Shown here: in pieces, positions 57,401 through 59,547 of the stretch
How the letters are laid out: every line of letters starts with the position of its first letter
Position numbering within the stretch: the first letter of the stretch is position 1
Assembly: GCA_947396885.1 (NCBI GenBank)
Contig: OX377202.1
Span: forward strand, 58,244,034 to 58,308,033
DNA length: 64,000 bases
From: Heligmosomoides polygyrus polygyrus
Lineage: Eukaryota; Nematoda; Chromadorea; Rhabditida; Heligmosomidae
Direction: 5' to 3'
Translations under genes and position numbers: made by a program
Notes under the pieces: generated by a model
What the model was told of the DNA's origin: nothing
What the model saw: only the letters and a program-made list of their open reading frames with translations
Database searches by the model: none

Positions 57401-58472
57401 AGCATTCACCTATTTGCAGAACAGAAGAAAGTTAAATAAACAAAAGCAAACTGCTAGCAAACCATAATGGACATCAGTTACCAAACTCACTCCTTCATGC
57501 AGAGAAGTGGACTTTTACTTGGAGCGATTGTATAAACCTGCCAGATAGCATACTCCGGTCCTTCCCATTTGTTGCGTTCCAACAATCAGGCTTTCCCTTC
57601 AGCTTTTGTTCTACCTCTCTCCCCAGGCTTAAAGCGTTGTTCAGATCCTAATCGCTATGGTGATGTCGTTCGCAGGCGATCCAAGCAACCTCATCTCGTA
57701 CGTGTCGTTTGCTCAGTGGTCGCAACGAGCGTGTACAATGGGAGCTCTGATCTGGATCCGGTTCAGGTCAGTAGCATTGCATGACCGCACGTGTGCATCA
57801 GGCTCATCCCAGCTCACAGGCGCTGGCCGGTCCACCCAGACAAGATTCGGATGCCCATTGTGATGCCCATCTTCTTCTGCCTCGTCTGCACCACACTGGT
57901 TAGTTGATAGCCTCGTAGGCGCCTTACCGACAACCGCTTTTCTTTTCTCAGGTTGTCGTCACTATCATTGACAACTTCTCTTCGGCTGCAGTCGGCATAG
58001 GTGCGTTGTCGCTACCGGGTTGATCGAAGGAATCTCCCCAGCGACCAATTTCAGGCATATGGGTCGGCGGTTTCATCGTCTACCTGATCTTCGTCTACGA
58101 CCGAGCCCTCCCAGGCCTCGCCGGCTACGCTCGAGTCACGGACAAAATCAACGGTGGGCTGGCTCTGGCCACTGTTGGCAAATTTTCCTTGCCTCCAGCT
58201 TGGTTATTCAGCGTTCAGATAAAACAACTGCATGGACCCAAATCATCTTTGATCTCATGCCCGAACGAGGAGACGAGAACGAGTTCGCAAACGCGATTTC
58301 TGATGCCAAGGACAAAGCAAGTCTATTTATTCGTCCTGAATTAAGTGCAGTGTCAACCAACCACAAATCTATCTATATCTATTCGTTGATGTCGTGGTTG
58401 TCTGGGGAGGATAAAATCCTGTCTACTTCCCGCGACTCGTTGCATAGATGGAACATTAGGCAGACAGAGTAA
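2843..58472 (+). CDS. LAT-family (SLC7) amino acid transporter, whole 14-exon gene
   Basis: The exons join in phase to 1656 bases (551 codons plus stop), close to the roughly 500 residues usual for LAT light chains. The product is a polytopic plasma-membrane amino acid transporter of the APC superfamily, probably with 12 membrane segments. Visible signatures are the substrate-site GSG loop in segment 1 (residues 34-36, [10 protein letters not shown]), [20 protein letters not shown] segment 2 sequence ([20 protein letters not shown]), [15 protein letters not shown] near 226-240, and [20 protein letters not shown]. The loop before segment 4 ([15 protein letters not shown]) has no cysteine, where mammalian LAT1 and C. 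elegans AAT-1 to AAT-3 carry the one that binds the heavy chain. This suggests an AAT-4 to AAT-9-like, heavy-chain-independent type. Two starts are possible: ATG 2843 or ATG 2864, the latter in a better context (accATGG). Introns 1-3 total about 51.4 kb and are full of transposons. No lesion is seen in any exon. Confidence 0.93.
3110..3507 (-). repeat. unclassified dispersed repeat (inverted partner near 17.0 kb)
   Basis: The reverse complement of roughly 3280-3507 aligns over about 230 bases with 16993-17240, with shared blocks such as aaatgtaccctgc, cggattgcaat and a TATAGGT...GAGAATCG stretch. I judge similarity at 70-80 percent by eye. Both copies keep short broken reading frames, which hints at a decayed coding element, but I cannot name the family. 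Confidence 0.5.
3535..3615 (+). repeat. tRNA-like sequence (tRNA-derived SINE head)
   Basis: It has a perfect A-box-type string TGGCCGAGTGG and a B-box-like GGGTTTGATTC about 45 bases later, the type-2 Pol III promoter layout of Leu/Ser tRNAs. GCAGC near the start can pair with GCTGC after the end. The other stems are poor, so this is a SINE head or tRNA pseudogene, not a working tRNA. Confidence 0.5.
3852..6199 (+). mobile_element. hAT-type element, copy 2, with 8-bp target duplication
   Basis: The left end CAGGGATGTGCGTAAATGG and right end (reverse complement) CAGGGGTGTGCGTAATTACG are inverted repeats followed on both sides by tandem CGTAAAT units. The element is flanked by an exact 8-bp duplication gtagacag (3844-3851 and 6200-6207). 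The 8-bp duplication with a T at position 2 and CAGGGGTG ends are hallmarks of hAT transposons. The interior differs from copies 1 and 3: it holds an RTE LINE fragment at 4258-5260 and AT-rich tails near 5560 and 5713. No transposase is present. Confidence 0.85.
4258..5260 (-). pseudogene. 5'-truncated RTE-clade LINE, copy D (reverse transcriptase C-terminal half)
   Basis: The minus-strand frame 4988-4269 (239 codons) reads KTEYLTTD, a [16 protein letters not shown] block, [20 protein letters not shown] and [16 protein letters not shown]. These C-terminal motifs are shared with RTE copies A, B and C. Further upstream a [20 protein letters not shown] block and LLYADDV follow after a frame break. 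The 3' end has a short GAA tail (ttcttcttcttc at 4259). It is 5' truncated near 5260, as is typical of target-primed insertions, and sits inside hAT copy 2. Confidence 0.85.
6537..7407. repeat. left arm of long palindromic element FB1
   Basis: This stretch is the reverse complement of about 11050-12056 (allowing insertions in the right arm). Shared blocks include ggtcgcatgccgtcg, ggttcgatcct, gcgataattctgtcaagttt and tctatcgaacgg. The arms were once contiguous through a short centre with gacgtcatcg and are now split by the RTE-1 insertion at 7408-10554. I recognise no known transposon end. Confidence 0.75.
7409..8056 (-). pseudogene. RTE-1 C-terminal region, several frames
   Basis: Recognisable pieces lie in different frames: [20 protein letters not shown] with [18 protein letters not shown] (8056-7847), a short stretch of the [12 protein letters not shown] type near 7790, and [20 protein letters not shown] plus [19 protein letters not shown] near the 3' end. 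This is the usual order of an RTE-1 C-terminus with at least two frame changes. Confidence 0.75.
8077..8616 (-). pseudogene. RTE-1 reverse transcriptase core (frame-broken)
   Basis: Carries [57 protein letters not shown] and the catalytic [10 protein letters not shown]. After FADD the frame breaks again near 8190. It continues the endonuclease/RT frame upstream. Confidence 0.9.
8457..10352 (-). pseudogene. RTE-1 endonuclease plus N-terminal reverse transcriptase (frame-broken)
   Basis: 631 codons. The endonuclease domain (about residues 40-285) shows [36 protein letters not shown] and GSDHRLV. After a linker come [33 protein letters not shown] and [20 protein letters not shown] of the reverse transcriptase. 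The frame is lost near 8620 just before [17 protein letters not shown], which continues in another frame (8616-8077). Confidence 0.9.
10555..12056. repeat. centre and right arm of palindromic element FB1
   Basis: After the RTE-1 target duplication the palindrome centre continues (10560-11040, with motifs such as aatcagcgccccaaataacc), followed by the right arm, which mirrors 6537-7407. A direct duplication of gattgataggttcgatcctat (11579 and 11735) brackets a 156-base insertion ending in a C-homopolymer (11716-11733). A second copy of FB1 lies at about 38870-40617. Confidence 0.7.
12057..12600. other. intronic sequence, nothing recognised
   Basis: Unique-looking sequence between palindrome FB1 and the CR1-like LINE. 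It may include 5' sequence of the LINE from about 12530, but no ORF1 can be supported. Confidence 0.3.
12818..15691 (+). CDS. CR1-like LINE ORF2: endonuclease and reverse transcriptase, long intact frame
   Basis: The frame is open from 12818 to the stop at 15691 (about 957 codons). The endonuclease half shows [52 protein letters not shown] and STSDHKSV. The reverse transcriptase half shows [62 protein letters not shown] and the catalytic [11 protein letters not shown], then the CR1-type tail region [16 protein letters not shown] and [10 protein letters not shown]. The same frame continues upstream to about 12608 but is cut by one TAG at 12815; no ATG precedes the endonuclease, so this copy is probably 5' damaged or truncated. 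It is sense to the host gene, inside intron 1, and the best-preserved LINE frame here. Confidence 0.9.
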   Translation, partial: ETTTAGPLQVNPHENESPFLSSIKDCFLLANARSIVNKIPDLNFLLKHKPCCFLITESWCKPHSIHSATLSLDSEYDVHRCDRVGNRRGGGVLAIIRKDVQHHVQTCVDFDGQVQAIALHIYKNDLKILLILVYRSPYSDSQAFTNLTEFMRDLCSGWDSHIVIAGDFNLPLIDWNNMCVREGGATYCSRVLLEFVRNFNLCQVVKEPTHGLNILDIVLTSNPLLLQDITVGPPFSTSDHKSVIFKLVSNVQHVQPPYLPCYRRHFRNFKKANFEQINSALSQINWLHINNLCHTVEDFYSYYVHTCRKLIEQYVPISLHMENLEKYPKKIYLLKSKVDLLSSNPSSYKRAMKYSRKLKRTLMRFEIEKEKKIAQHKNNKRFYSFCRKRLKLCESIPSLITADGRVLKDDWVKAEEFAKYFQSTYKKPTQSSYTLPLRTRAELDWVDIPSNVVYSVLRKLPNRVSTSPDDIPYIFLKNAALGLTSPLTIMFNRVLLQGQVPQLWKVGLVRPIFKKGSKNSAANYRPICLTCSTSKVLERIICHQIAHFLKINDLIHPNQHGFLSSRSTVSALISTVPLWQREIDNRNYVSVCFLDLAKAFDSVQISLLLEKLFAYGIKGQLHKFLKAFLADRVQMVVINNCKSQSYITPSGVPQGTCLGPLLFLLYINDIFDALPDGCSCSLFADDAKVFTINNCDRLQESIDTLVKWASIWELDISIQKTAVMLIGKNHPSYTFKIDGNPLAIIHEVRDLGVYYSDELNFKCHIDRIVSRANLIANFILRAFKTRDITVLFRLFVMYARPILEYCSPVWSPYCRSDSELIEGVQKSFTYRCFARIGNIRISYGQRLKKLGAPTLEHRRVVADFGLMYKFISREISIKLTDLFELSQAIGTTRGHAYRIRPDKTNTRSFQGSFLGRVVPLWNSLDSSFFQWKKSSLFQIHLANFLAQNENWHSNWYS
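15692..17000 (+). other. probable 3' UTR of the CR1-like LINE
   Basis: AT-rich noncoding sequence after the ORF2 stop. It ends in ggcaataaacgaataacga near 16975-16994, which looks like a LINE 3' tail with short repeats. A direct repeat of acaaaagattttcatcaaaatttcataggc type lies at 16370-16450. Assigning all of it to the LINE is inference. Confidence 0.4.
16366..16447 (+). repeat. tandem direct repeat, 2 units of about 42 bp
   Basis: Two near-identical units containing ccacaaaagattttca...aaatttcataggcttcaaaa, followed by an A-run at 16448-16459. Confidence 0.7.
16993..17340 (+). repeat. unclassified dispersed repeat, partner of 3110-3507
   Basis: The region aligns in inverted orientation with 3110-3507 over at least 230 bases, including cggattgcaat, a tactactgcgctcc block and catataggtc...gagaatcg. 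Family unknown. Confidence 0.5.
17614..17660 (+). repeat. single mariner-type terminal repeat
   Basis: TTAGGTTGTCCGGAAAGTTT follows a TA dinucleotide, matching the typical start of mariner-family inverted repeats. I found no opposite end or transposase, so it is a solo or truncated end. Confidence 0.5.
18372..18411. repeat. (TC)n microsatellite
   Basis: An uninterrupted run of about 20 TC units. Confidence 0.95.
19070..21140 (-). pseudogene. heavily decayed CR1-like LINE
   Basis: The minus strand around 20369-20157 reads [19 protein letters not shown] then TNILD, the CR1/L2-type reverse transcriptase motif (EQHGF...RS...TN). An upstream block near 20640-20580 resembles the SPGPDGI-PxxL region only weakly. 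The plus-strand sequence at 19073 (tttatttaattgtttattta) would be an AAAT-type 3' tail. No frame longer than 104 codons survives, and the element limits are approximate. Confidence 0.45.
21571..21701 (+). CDS. transporter exon 2
   Basis: Follows acceptor atcttcag. Encodes [13 protein letters not shown] through [11 protein letters not shown] (residues 51-93), the second conserved LAT block. It ends within the Trp-94 codon (phase 2) at donor TG|GTAACC. Confidence 0.95.
23040..23325 (+). mobile_element. tRNA-derived SINE remnant inside hAT copy 3
   Basis: Aligns along its length with the SINE at 36103-36402: both have an aggagga...tatcgcgtgc head, gtgaattggt, tgtctgggaaggata and a pyrimidine-rich tail. 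The head here has lost a clean A box. Confidence 0.55.
23977..25024. mobile_element. mariner-type foldback MITE, TA-flanked
   Basis: Starts TTAGGTTGTCCCATAAGG and ends with the inverse, flanked by TA on each side (23975-23976 and 25025-25026). The TTAGGTTG...CCCATAAG end is typical of mariner-family transposons. The inverted similarity continues far inward: tcaacgattcactgcagatt, the ctttcgaa-agagaatgatttg block and the central caa-aagtg/cacttgt parts all have partners, so nearly the whole 1048 bp is a palindrome. No transposase. It sits inside hAT copy 3. Confidence 0.88.
25560..25680 (-). repeat. possible tRNA-derived SINE fragment
   Basis: The minus strand contains GGGGGTTCGAAACT, matching the B box of tRNA genes, preceded by a weak A-box-like gcctcgtaagccactagac. 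A G-homopolymer of about 18 bases (25697-25714) lies next to it. Low-confidence call. Confidence 0.3.
26346..26445 (+). CDS. transporter exon 3
   Basis: Follows a consensus acceptor TTTTCAG. It completes Trp-94 and reads [20 protein letters not shown] then SEYLFE (residues 95-127), membrane segment 3. It ends in phase 0 at donor GAG|GTGGGA. This 100-base exon is isolated between a 4.6 kb and a 28.2 kb intron and is easily missed by gene finders. Confidence 0.95.
26487..26532. repeat. (ATTT)n tail of the CR1-like LINE
   Basis: An ATTT/TTTA tetranucleotide run directly adjoining the decayed LINE's 3' end. Similar AATA tails without much LINE body occur at 5565, 54540, 54811 and 55104. Confidence 0.85.
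26487..29040 (-). pseudogene. decayed CR1-like LINE, 5' truncated in the endonuclease
   Basis: Reading the minus strand: an [12 protein letters not shown] endonuclease block near 28980, [20 protein letters not shown] with SSDHNSLSY (28919-28689), a [10 protein letters not shown] block (28090), [20 protein letters not shown] and [19 protein letters not shown] (27960-27790), GVPQGG (about 27560), and [20 protein letters not shown] (27079). The order is that of a CR1 ORF2, but every domain is in a different frame. The 3' tail is an (AAAT)n run at 26487-26532. Confidence 0.85.
29447..29645 (+). repeat. 51-bp tandem repeat, about 4 units
   Basis: The string tgatctaacc recurs at 29447, 29498, 29550 and 29601, each followed by gaggtacgccgcatcatcca-like sequence and cagcgagagcggtc. 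The units differ by a few bases. Confidence 0.85.
29760..30660. repeat. purine-rich low-complexity region
   Basis: Dominated by gga/gaa/agg strings such as gaccaggaagg and ggaagaaggga on the plus strand, with degenerate internal duplication (29720-30240 against 30280-30640). The proline-rich minus-strand open frames here are a by-product of the composition and are not called as genes. Confidence 0.6.
30980..31430. other. intronic sequence, nothing recognised
   Basis: AT-rich intron 3 sequence with no repeat or open frame that I can support. Confidence 0.3.
31430..32591 (+). pseudogene. LINE-X (old RTE-type LINE), part 1: endonuclease
   Basis: Plus-strand frames carry [15 protein letters not shown] (near 31910), matching the NVGTLTGRS start of the RTE copies, then [34 protein letters not shown] and [18 protein letters not shown] (32300-32530), the endonuclease C-terminal block. 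Frames are broken in several places. It is cut at 32591 by RTE copy A. The reverse transcriptase continues at 36786 and the C-terminus at 44492. Confidence 0.8.
32599..34180 (-). pseudogene. RTE copy A reverse transcriptase (two overlapping frames)
   Basis: Frame 34180-33797 carries [35 protein letters not shown] and [12 protein letters not shown] frame change near 33850 leads into 33924-32599 with [59 protein letters not shown] and the catalytic [11 protein letters not shown]. The C-terminal [20 protein letters not shown] and [16 protein letters not shown] follow, ending in KRDKRY. This is the longest reverse transcriptase frame among the RTE copies. Confidence 0.9.
34259..35395 (-). pseudogene. 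RTE copy A endonuclease frame
   Basis: 378 codons. Endonuclease motifs: [86 protein letters not shown] and [13 protein letters not shown], then the linker ending [13 protein letters not shown]. It ends at a stop near 34259, after which the frame changes. Confidence 0.9.
35736..36102. repeat. fragment with the GGTTATTTG...GCTGA motif family
   Basis: Contains gggttatttgagatgctgaa (35765-35784), and at 35955-35990 a palindrome gcgtgattttcac...gtgaaaatcacgc. Related motif copies continue on the far side of the SINE (36590-36785, ending in the palindrome gcgtcccaaaagtgggacgc), so the SINE probably lies within one foldback-type repeat. Confidence 0.45.
36103..36402 (+). mobile_element. tRNA-derived SINE
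   Basis: The head gggcgcgtgtagcgcagtag resembles a tRNA 5' end with an A box (TAGCGCAGTAGG), followed by ccaggttcctgg in B-box position. The body includes gtgaattggtgccagg and tgtctgggaaggata and ends in a tttatcc repeat tail (36379-36396). Two more diverged copies lie inside hAT copies 1 and 3. Confidence 0.6.
36786..37867 (+). pseudogene. LINE-X part 2: linker and reverse transcriptase
   Basis: Plus-strand blocks: [20 protein letters not shown] and [19 protein letters not shown] (linker), [13 protein letters not shown], then in shifting frames [38 protein letters not shown] and [10 protein letters not shown], the catalytic YVDD. The frame is cut after DDVTL by the TTA-flanked element at 37868 and resumes at 44492 with LVAHSR. 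Several stops and frame changes show it is old. Confidence 0.8.
38040..38118 (+). repeat. tRNA-like module in the left arm of the TTA-flanked element
   Basis: A 79-base module. CGCAGT at the start pairs perfectly with ACTGCG at the end (acceptor-like stem). GCGC...GCGC forms a D-type stem around agcagagaa within an A-box-like GGTGGCGCAG. GAGGGTTTGAATCCC is a near-consensus B box and T arm. The anticodon arm does not pair well. T-runs follow within 15 bases. This is a tRNA-derived module with a possible Pol III promoter, not a usable tRNA. Confidence 0.6.
38385..38757. repeat. small foldback repeat FB2
   Basis: The left part (ggttatttggggtactgatc, then a near repeat at 38516) is mirrored on the right (gatcaacaccccaaataacc at 38672, ccaccc-ttgttaacggtat at 38735). 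The whole forms an imperfect palindrome around 38610. Confidence 0.65.
38870..40617. repeat. second, diverged copy of palindromic element FB1
   Basis: Blocks shared with 6537-12056: gcagtaaaa...gtgcgaaaatgc, ccactgcgggaag, cagctgcca-ttttaa, gatgacgtcatcg and tcgatagagcttttcg. Both orientations are present around a centre near 40200. It stops abruptly at 40617, where the second CCAAG arm begins. Confidence 0.6.
40618..40973 (+). repeat. second left arm of the TTA-type palindromic element
   Basis: Repeats 37868-38165 with high similarity, starting ccaagatactatctcaacgg and including the module at 40834-40911. It is preceded by taa inside palindrome FB1, as expected for its own insertion, but its own right arm is absent or has merged with the one ending at 44491. 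Confidence 0.7.
40834..40911 (+). repeat. tRNA-like module, second copy
   Basis: Same layout as 38040-38118: the CGCAGT/ACTGCG end stem, a GGTGGCGTAGTAGG A-box-like string and GGGGTTTTGATCCC as B box and T arm. Confidence 0.6.
41010..41771 (-). pseudogene. RTE copy B C-terminal region
   Basis: Frame 41771-41262 starts at [20 protein letters not shown] right after the expected YADD position and reads [20 protein letters not shown]. It breaks again near 41385; [16 protein letters not shown] sequence follows to the 3' tail. Confidence 0.85.
41793..42863 (-). pseudogene. RTE copy B linker and reverse transcriptase
   Basis: 356 codons. The linker [20 protein letters not shown] leads into [14 protein letters not shown] and [20 protein letters not shown], then [40 protein letters not shown] and [19 protein letters not shown]. 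The catalytic YADD segment is lost at a frame change near 41780 and the C-terminus goes on at 41771. Confidence 0.9.
42802..43764 (-). pseudogene. RTE copy B endonuclease frame
   Basis: 320 codons: [69 protein letters not shown] and [13 protein letters not shown]. It shifts frame near 42860, after which the minus-strand frame 42863-41793 continues. Confidence 0.9.
44198..44276 (-). repeat. tRNA-like module in the right arm of the TTA-flanked element
   Basis: Minus-strand counterpart of 38040-38118 and 40834-40911, with CGCAGT/ACTGCG ends, a GGTGGCGTAGTAGGG A-box string and a degraded B box gagggtttgcattc. The modules in the two arms therefore point toward each other. Confidence 0.6.
44492..45235 (+). 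pseudogene. LINE-X part 3: C-terminal region
   Basis: Resumes at the exact point where part 2 was cut (LVAHSR after DDVTL). It shows an [24 protein letters not shown] stretch near 44590, then [20 protein letters not shown] and [14 protein letters not shown] (44850-44945), the zinc-knuckle-free C-terminal region of RTE-type LINEs. Many frame changes. It ends where RTE copy C begins. Confidence 0.75.
45246..48387 (-). mobile_element. RTE-clade LINE, copy C, near full length, decayed
   Basis: The 3' end near 45246 has a gatgatgat-type tail and the 5' end (ggacatcgctacc at 48365) matches copies A and B. A 10-base tattcgaata lies on each side (45236-45245 and 48388-48397); because this string is itself palindromic, the duplication is likely rather than certain. 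All reverse transcriptase and endonuclease blocks are present in order but in at least eight short frames. Confidence 0.8.
45385..48059 (-). pseudogene. RTE copy C endonuclease-reverse transcriptase, multiply broken
   Basis: The minus strand shows [20 protein letters not shown] (48059), [20 protein letters not shown] (47739), a [20 protein letters not shown] linker (47340), [20 protein letters not shown] (46800), [20 protein letters not shown] (46397), [12 protein letters not shown] (45946) and [20 protein letters not shown] (45582). At 46125-46190 a C-run and a G-run flank an inverted duplication of tacagaggtagg. Clearly non-functional. Confidence 0.88.
48398..49193. other. intronic sequence before the LTR retrotransposon
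   Basis: No gene or known repeat is recognised. A strong hairpin ggttggggcttcgcccccaa lies at 48553, and C-homopolymers at 49073 and 49127. Confidence 0.3.
49194..49522 (+). repeat. 5' LTR
   Basis: Starts TGTGGCAGTGACCC and ends gaggtatacaaca. A TATA-like gcataaaag (49328) precedes a likely transcription start, and the poly(A)-type signal aataaa lies at 49419. A possible primer-binding site, tggcgatcagg, begins at 49524. Confidence 0.92.
49728..51498 (+). pseudogene. gag, protease and start of reverse transcriptase
   Basis: An ATG at 49728 opens a frame ([20 protein letters not shown]) lost within about 40 codons; the main frame runs 49807-51498 (563 codons). Two CCHC knuckles, [13 protein letters not shown] (about residue 237) and [14 protein letters not shown] (about 256), mark the nucleocapsid. 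[11 protein letters not shown] (about 334) is the aspartic protease site. The reverse transcriptase begins [15 protein letters not shown] and stops right after DLSDAYL, where a small deletion has introduced a stop and changed frame. Confidence 0.9.
51522..53903 (+). CDS. pol remainder: reverse transcriptase, RNase H, integrase
   Basis: 793 codons without interruption. [22 protein letters not shown] and the catalytic TTYLDDILV (about residue 44). RNase [16 protein letters not shown] (about 192) and [10 protein letters not shown]. Integrase: an HHCC finger [13 protein letters not shown]...CSKCQ (416-455), then the D,D,E core with HVDFAGP (about 483), [10 protein letters not shown] (about 535) and QSNGQAERF (about 565). 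The C-terminal part has the basic [13 protein letters not shown] region typical of gypsy elements. It lacks its own natural start because of the upstream frame break. Confidence 0.92.
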   Translation: MVVINTHRGLFQYNRLPFGIKTAPGTFQQIMNKMVSGLRGVTTYLDDILVCGRAEQEHKENLFALFGRIADYGFKVRLEKCAFSKPEIRYLGFIVDRNGRRPNPDKVEAIKNMVEPTNVSQLRAILGMVTYYSAFMPTIKELRGPLDVLLKKDVKWEWTSRHQKAFCDLKAALSSELNLAHYDPRQKIVVAADACEYGIGGVISHRYSDVSEKPIAHVSRSLTSAEKNYSQIEKEALALVFAVKKFHKYVFGRKFLLLTDHKPLLAIFGDKKGVPVYSANRLMRWAITLLGYDFDIEYVNTAKFGQADGLSRLMQRHRYEGEDIVIAAVESDVSLLLKDCIRKLPVTHEHVETCTERDPMLKKVKSCVRTGRWSKRNSELVPFYNRRETLSVVGKCLMTGERVVIPRELKAKVLKELHIGHPGIVRMKKLARSYVYWPSVDKDCEDVVKKCSKCQENAKSPIKMPLETWPTPTRVWERIHVDFAGPMHGYYYIVIVDAFSKWSEMVEMRNISAIETVKVLKSLFARYGLPQTIVSDNATQFVSDHFKSMCEEGGIAHIRTPPYHPQSNGQAERFVDTLKRGIKKLRGEERPTEETLNVVLEAYRTTPNSTLNEKTPAEVFLGRKIRTRLSLLIPLKQESEDPRPRERRETMEEQFNRKHGTVSRKFKIGAKVFVQQWKAPHFVWTRGVVKRRVGAVNYEVEVNGKVIRKHANQMRPRLDGDDSLEDDSALKTLLDVLELQDDQRRGVPLSQPVNNDATNATDRQRHSSPQTPPPLRRSTRIRRPVQRYGSPTA
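54009..54343 (+). repeat. 3' LTR
   Basis: Matches 49194-49522 except for three substitutions and a longer CT run (ctctctctctctct). It is directly preceded by the polypurine tract aggggaggtg (53998-54007). Confidence 0.93.
54344..54636 (+). other. intron 3 end with an AATA-tailed repeat fragment
   Basis: Contains an (AATA)n run at 54541-54574 like the 3' tails of the CR1-like LINEs, so it may be a short 3' LINE fragment. Exon 4 begins at 54637. Confidence 0.4.
54637..54706 (+). CDS. transporter exon 4
   Basis: Follows acceptor cctttttcaag. Encodes [17 protein letters not shown] and GFALM (residues 128-150), then one base of Trp-151 before donor T|GTAAGT. The acceptor is weaker than its neighbours but is the only one giving the phase and the conserved sequence. 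Confidence 0.9.
54707..55378 (+). other. intron 4 with two AATA tails
   Basis: Simple AATA runs at 54811-54841 and 55104-55122 are probably tails of very short LINE fragments. No coding sequence seen. Confidence 0.5.
55379..55510 (+). CDS. transporter exon 5
   Basis: Follows acceptor cttgcag, completes Trp-151 and reads [20 protein letters not shown] then [15 protein letters not shown] (to residue 194). It covers membrane segments 4-5 and ends in phase 1 at CAAG|GTTCGC. Confidence 0.95.
55611..55755 (+). CDS. transporter exon 6
   Basis: Follows acceptor gaaaccag. Encodes residues 196-242 with the strongly conserved [20 protein letters not shown] motif of LAT proteins. It ends in phase 2 at CG|GTATAT. 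Confidence 0.96.
56025..56148 (+). CDS. transporter exon 7
   Basis: Follows acceptor acttcag, completes Arg-243 and encodes [20 protein letters not shown] through STEAVAM (to residue 284). It ends in phase 0 at ATG|GTTTGT. Confidence 0.96.
56149..56915 (+). other. intron 7, nothing recognised
   Basis: A 767-base intron without a repeat or open frame that I can support. Confidence 0.4.
56916..57019 (+). CDS. transporter exon 8
   Basis: Follows acceptor catttcag and encodes [20 protein letters not shown] and [10 protein letters not shown] (residues 285-318). It ends in phase 2 at AG|GTTCCT; the split Arg-319 is completed by exon 9. Confidence 0.95.
57076..57172 (+). CDS. transporter exon 9
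   Basis: Follows acceptor gttcag. Encodes [20 protein letters not shown] to TALVVH (residues 320-351), the conserved cytoplasmic loop. It ends in phase 0 at CAT|GTACGT. Confidence 0.95.
57173..57644 (+). other. intron 9, nothing recognised
   Basis: A 472-base intron; no repeat or coding signal identified. Confidence 0.4.
57645..57766 (+). CDS. transporter exon 10
   Basis: Follows acceptor tgttcag. Encodes [20 protein letters not shown] and [19 protein letters not shown] (residues 352-391). It ends in phase 2 at AG|GTCAGT. Confidence 0.95.
57820..57898 (+). CDS. transporter exon 11
   Basis: Follows acceptor gctcacag. Encodes [20 protein letters not shown] to CTTL (residues 393-418). It ends in phase 0 at CTG|GTTAGT. 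The flanking introns are only 53 bases each. Confidence 0.94.
57952..58000 (+). CDS. transporter exon 12
   Basis: A 49-base exon after acceptor tttctcag. Encodes [16 protein letters not shown] (residues 419-434). It ends in phase 1 at ATAG|GTGCGT. Confidence 0.92.
58055..58153 (+). CDS. transporter exon 13
   Basis: Follows acceptor atttcag and encodes [20 protein letters not shown] to TDKIN (residues 436-467), the last membrane segment and the start of the C-terminal tail. The donor AACG|GTGGGC is phase 1. Read-through without splicing is also open for a while, so this donor rests on the better tail it gives. Confidence 0.85.
58219..58472 (+). CDS. transporter exon 14 and stop
   Basis: Follows acceptor gcgttcag and reads [20 protein letters not shown], an acidic soluble tail, up to a TAA at 58470-58472. 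The portion after about residue 500 ([10 protein letters not shown] onward) is less like a transporter tail, and the true C-terminus could differ. Confidence 0.75.
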
Positions 58473-59547
58473 TGTGTGGAGAAAGATTTGATGCTGAATG
58501 AGGGTTTATCACTTTTCCGGGAGGTAAGGGGGCGGGGGGAGTGAGCCTATATATTTTGTTGTTCGTTATCCGGCTGGTTTTGGAGCTAGAACAGGCATTT
58601 CCTCACGATGGCGATGTCCGTTGCTCCACTTTGCTCCACTTGGCGCCACTGAAAACTGTTCGCTTCCGCGAGCTGAGCTAATCACGGACATTCGAGTACA
58701 GGCGAAAGGCCCGGGGGCGGTCAGGAGGTACACCCGCCCCACGCTGGGGGCGTGCGATCTTCCTCTCATCCCTCTTGCTCACCCACCCCAACCCCCTACG
58801 CTTCACCAAGTGTCTAACGGCTGCCTTACGAAACCTTTGGCATGCAAAACAAAAATTTCCGAACCGCAGAACAGCGGTGTACCTCCTTACGCCACCCCCT
58901 CAGTAGGGGGCGGTGTACCTCCTGTCGCGCTGCCGAAAGGCCCCTGTGATAGGTCGGCGCATGGAGTTCCCACGTCACATGACACGGTTGACGTGAATAT
59001 CGAGATAGTGCTTGAACATTCGAATTCAACGAGTCGAACCGTGTCCTCCCAACCACGCCTCCTTCAACAGTCTGGCGACTGCAGTTGGAAACAGAAACTA
59101 CGGTTGCTATTTTGGTGGAACAGCAACAGTGTGTTGTTATCCTGTTGGAGGTTTGCAACACACTGTTGTTATCCAGGCGAAGTGACTAGCGTGCTCCAGT
59201 CGGACACGTTCGGGCCGCAAGGAAGAAATTAGAGCTTCGCAACGCACTGTTGCTATCCAGGAGCGCCCCGCGCCGTTGCCTCTGCACACTTTCACTGTCT
59301 GCGCTCTGAATTGGCTGCGCGCCGTTGTTTCTCGAGCTCTCGCGCTGTCTGCGTCTCTGGGCAGGTCGCGCGTCCTCGGCCAAGATCTCCGCGTTCCCGT
59401 GTCTTGCGCATGCGTGTGTACACGCTCTTGCACTCTGCCCTCTCAAACCTTCTCGAAGCGGTCTTGACGCAATCATTACTGCCGCTGCCGCTTACAAGGT
59501 AGGGCGTCTGAAGCATATATATGAACGGGGAGCGAGTCACATACGGA
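58473..59547. other. 3' flank of the transporter
   Basis: No gene is supported. No AATAAA is evident close to the stop, so the poly(A) site is undetermined. A short direct repeat (caacacactgttgttatcca at 59156 and caacgcactgttgctatcca at 59240) is present. Confidence 0.4.

Noticed and set aside
58154..58260. Read-through of the last transporter intron instead of splicing
   Set aside because: It gives a tail with no transporter character, while splicing 58153/58219 gives [20 protein letters not shown] in phase.
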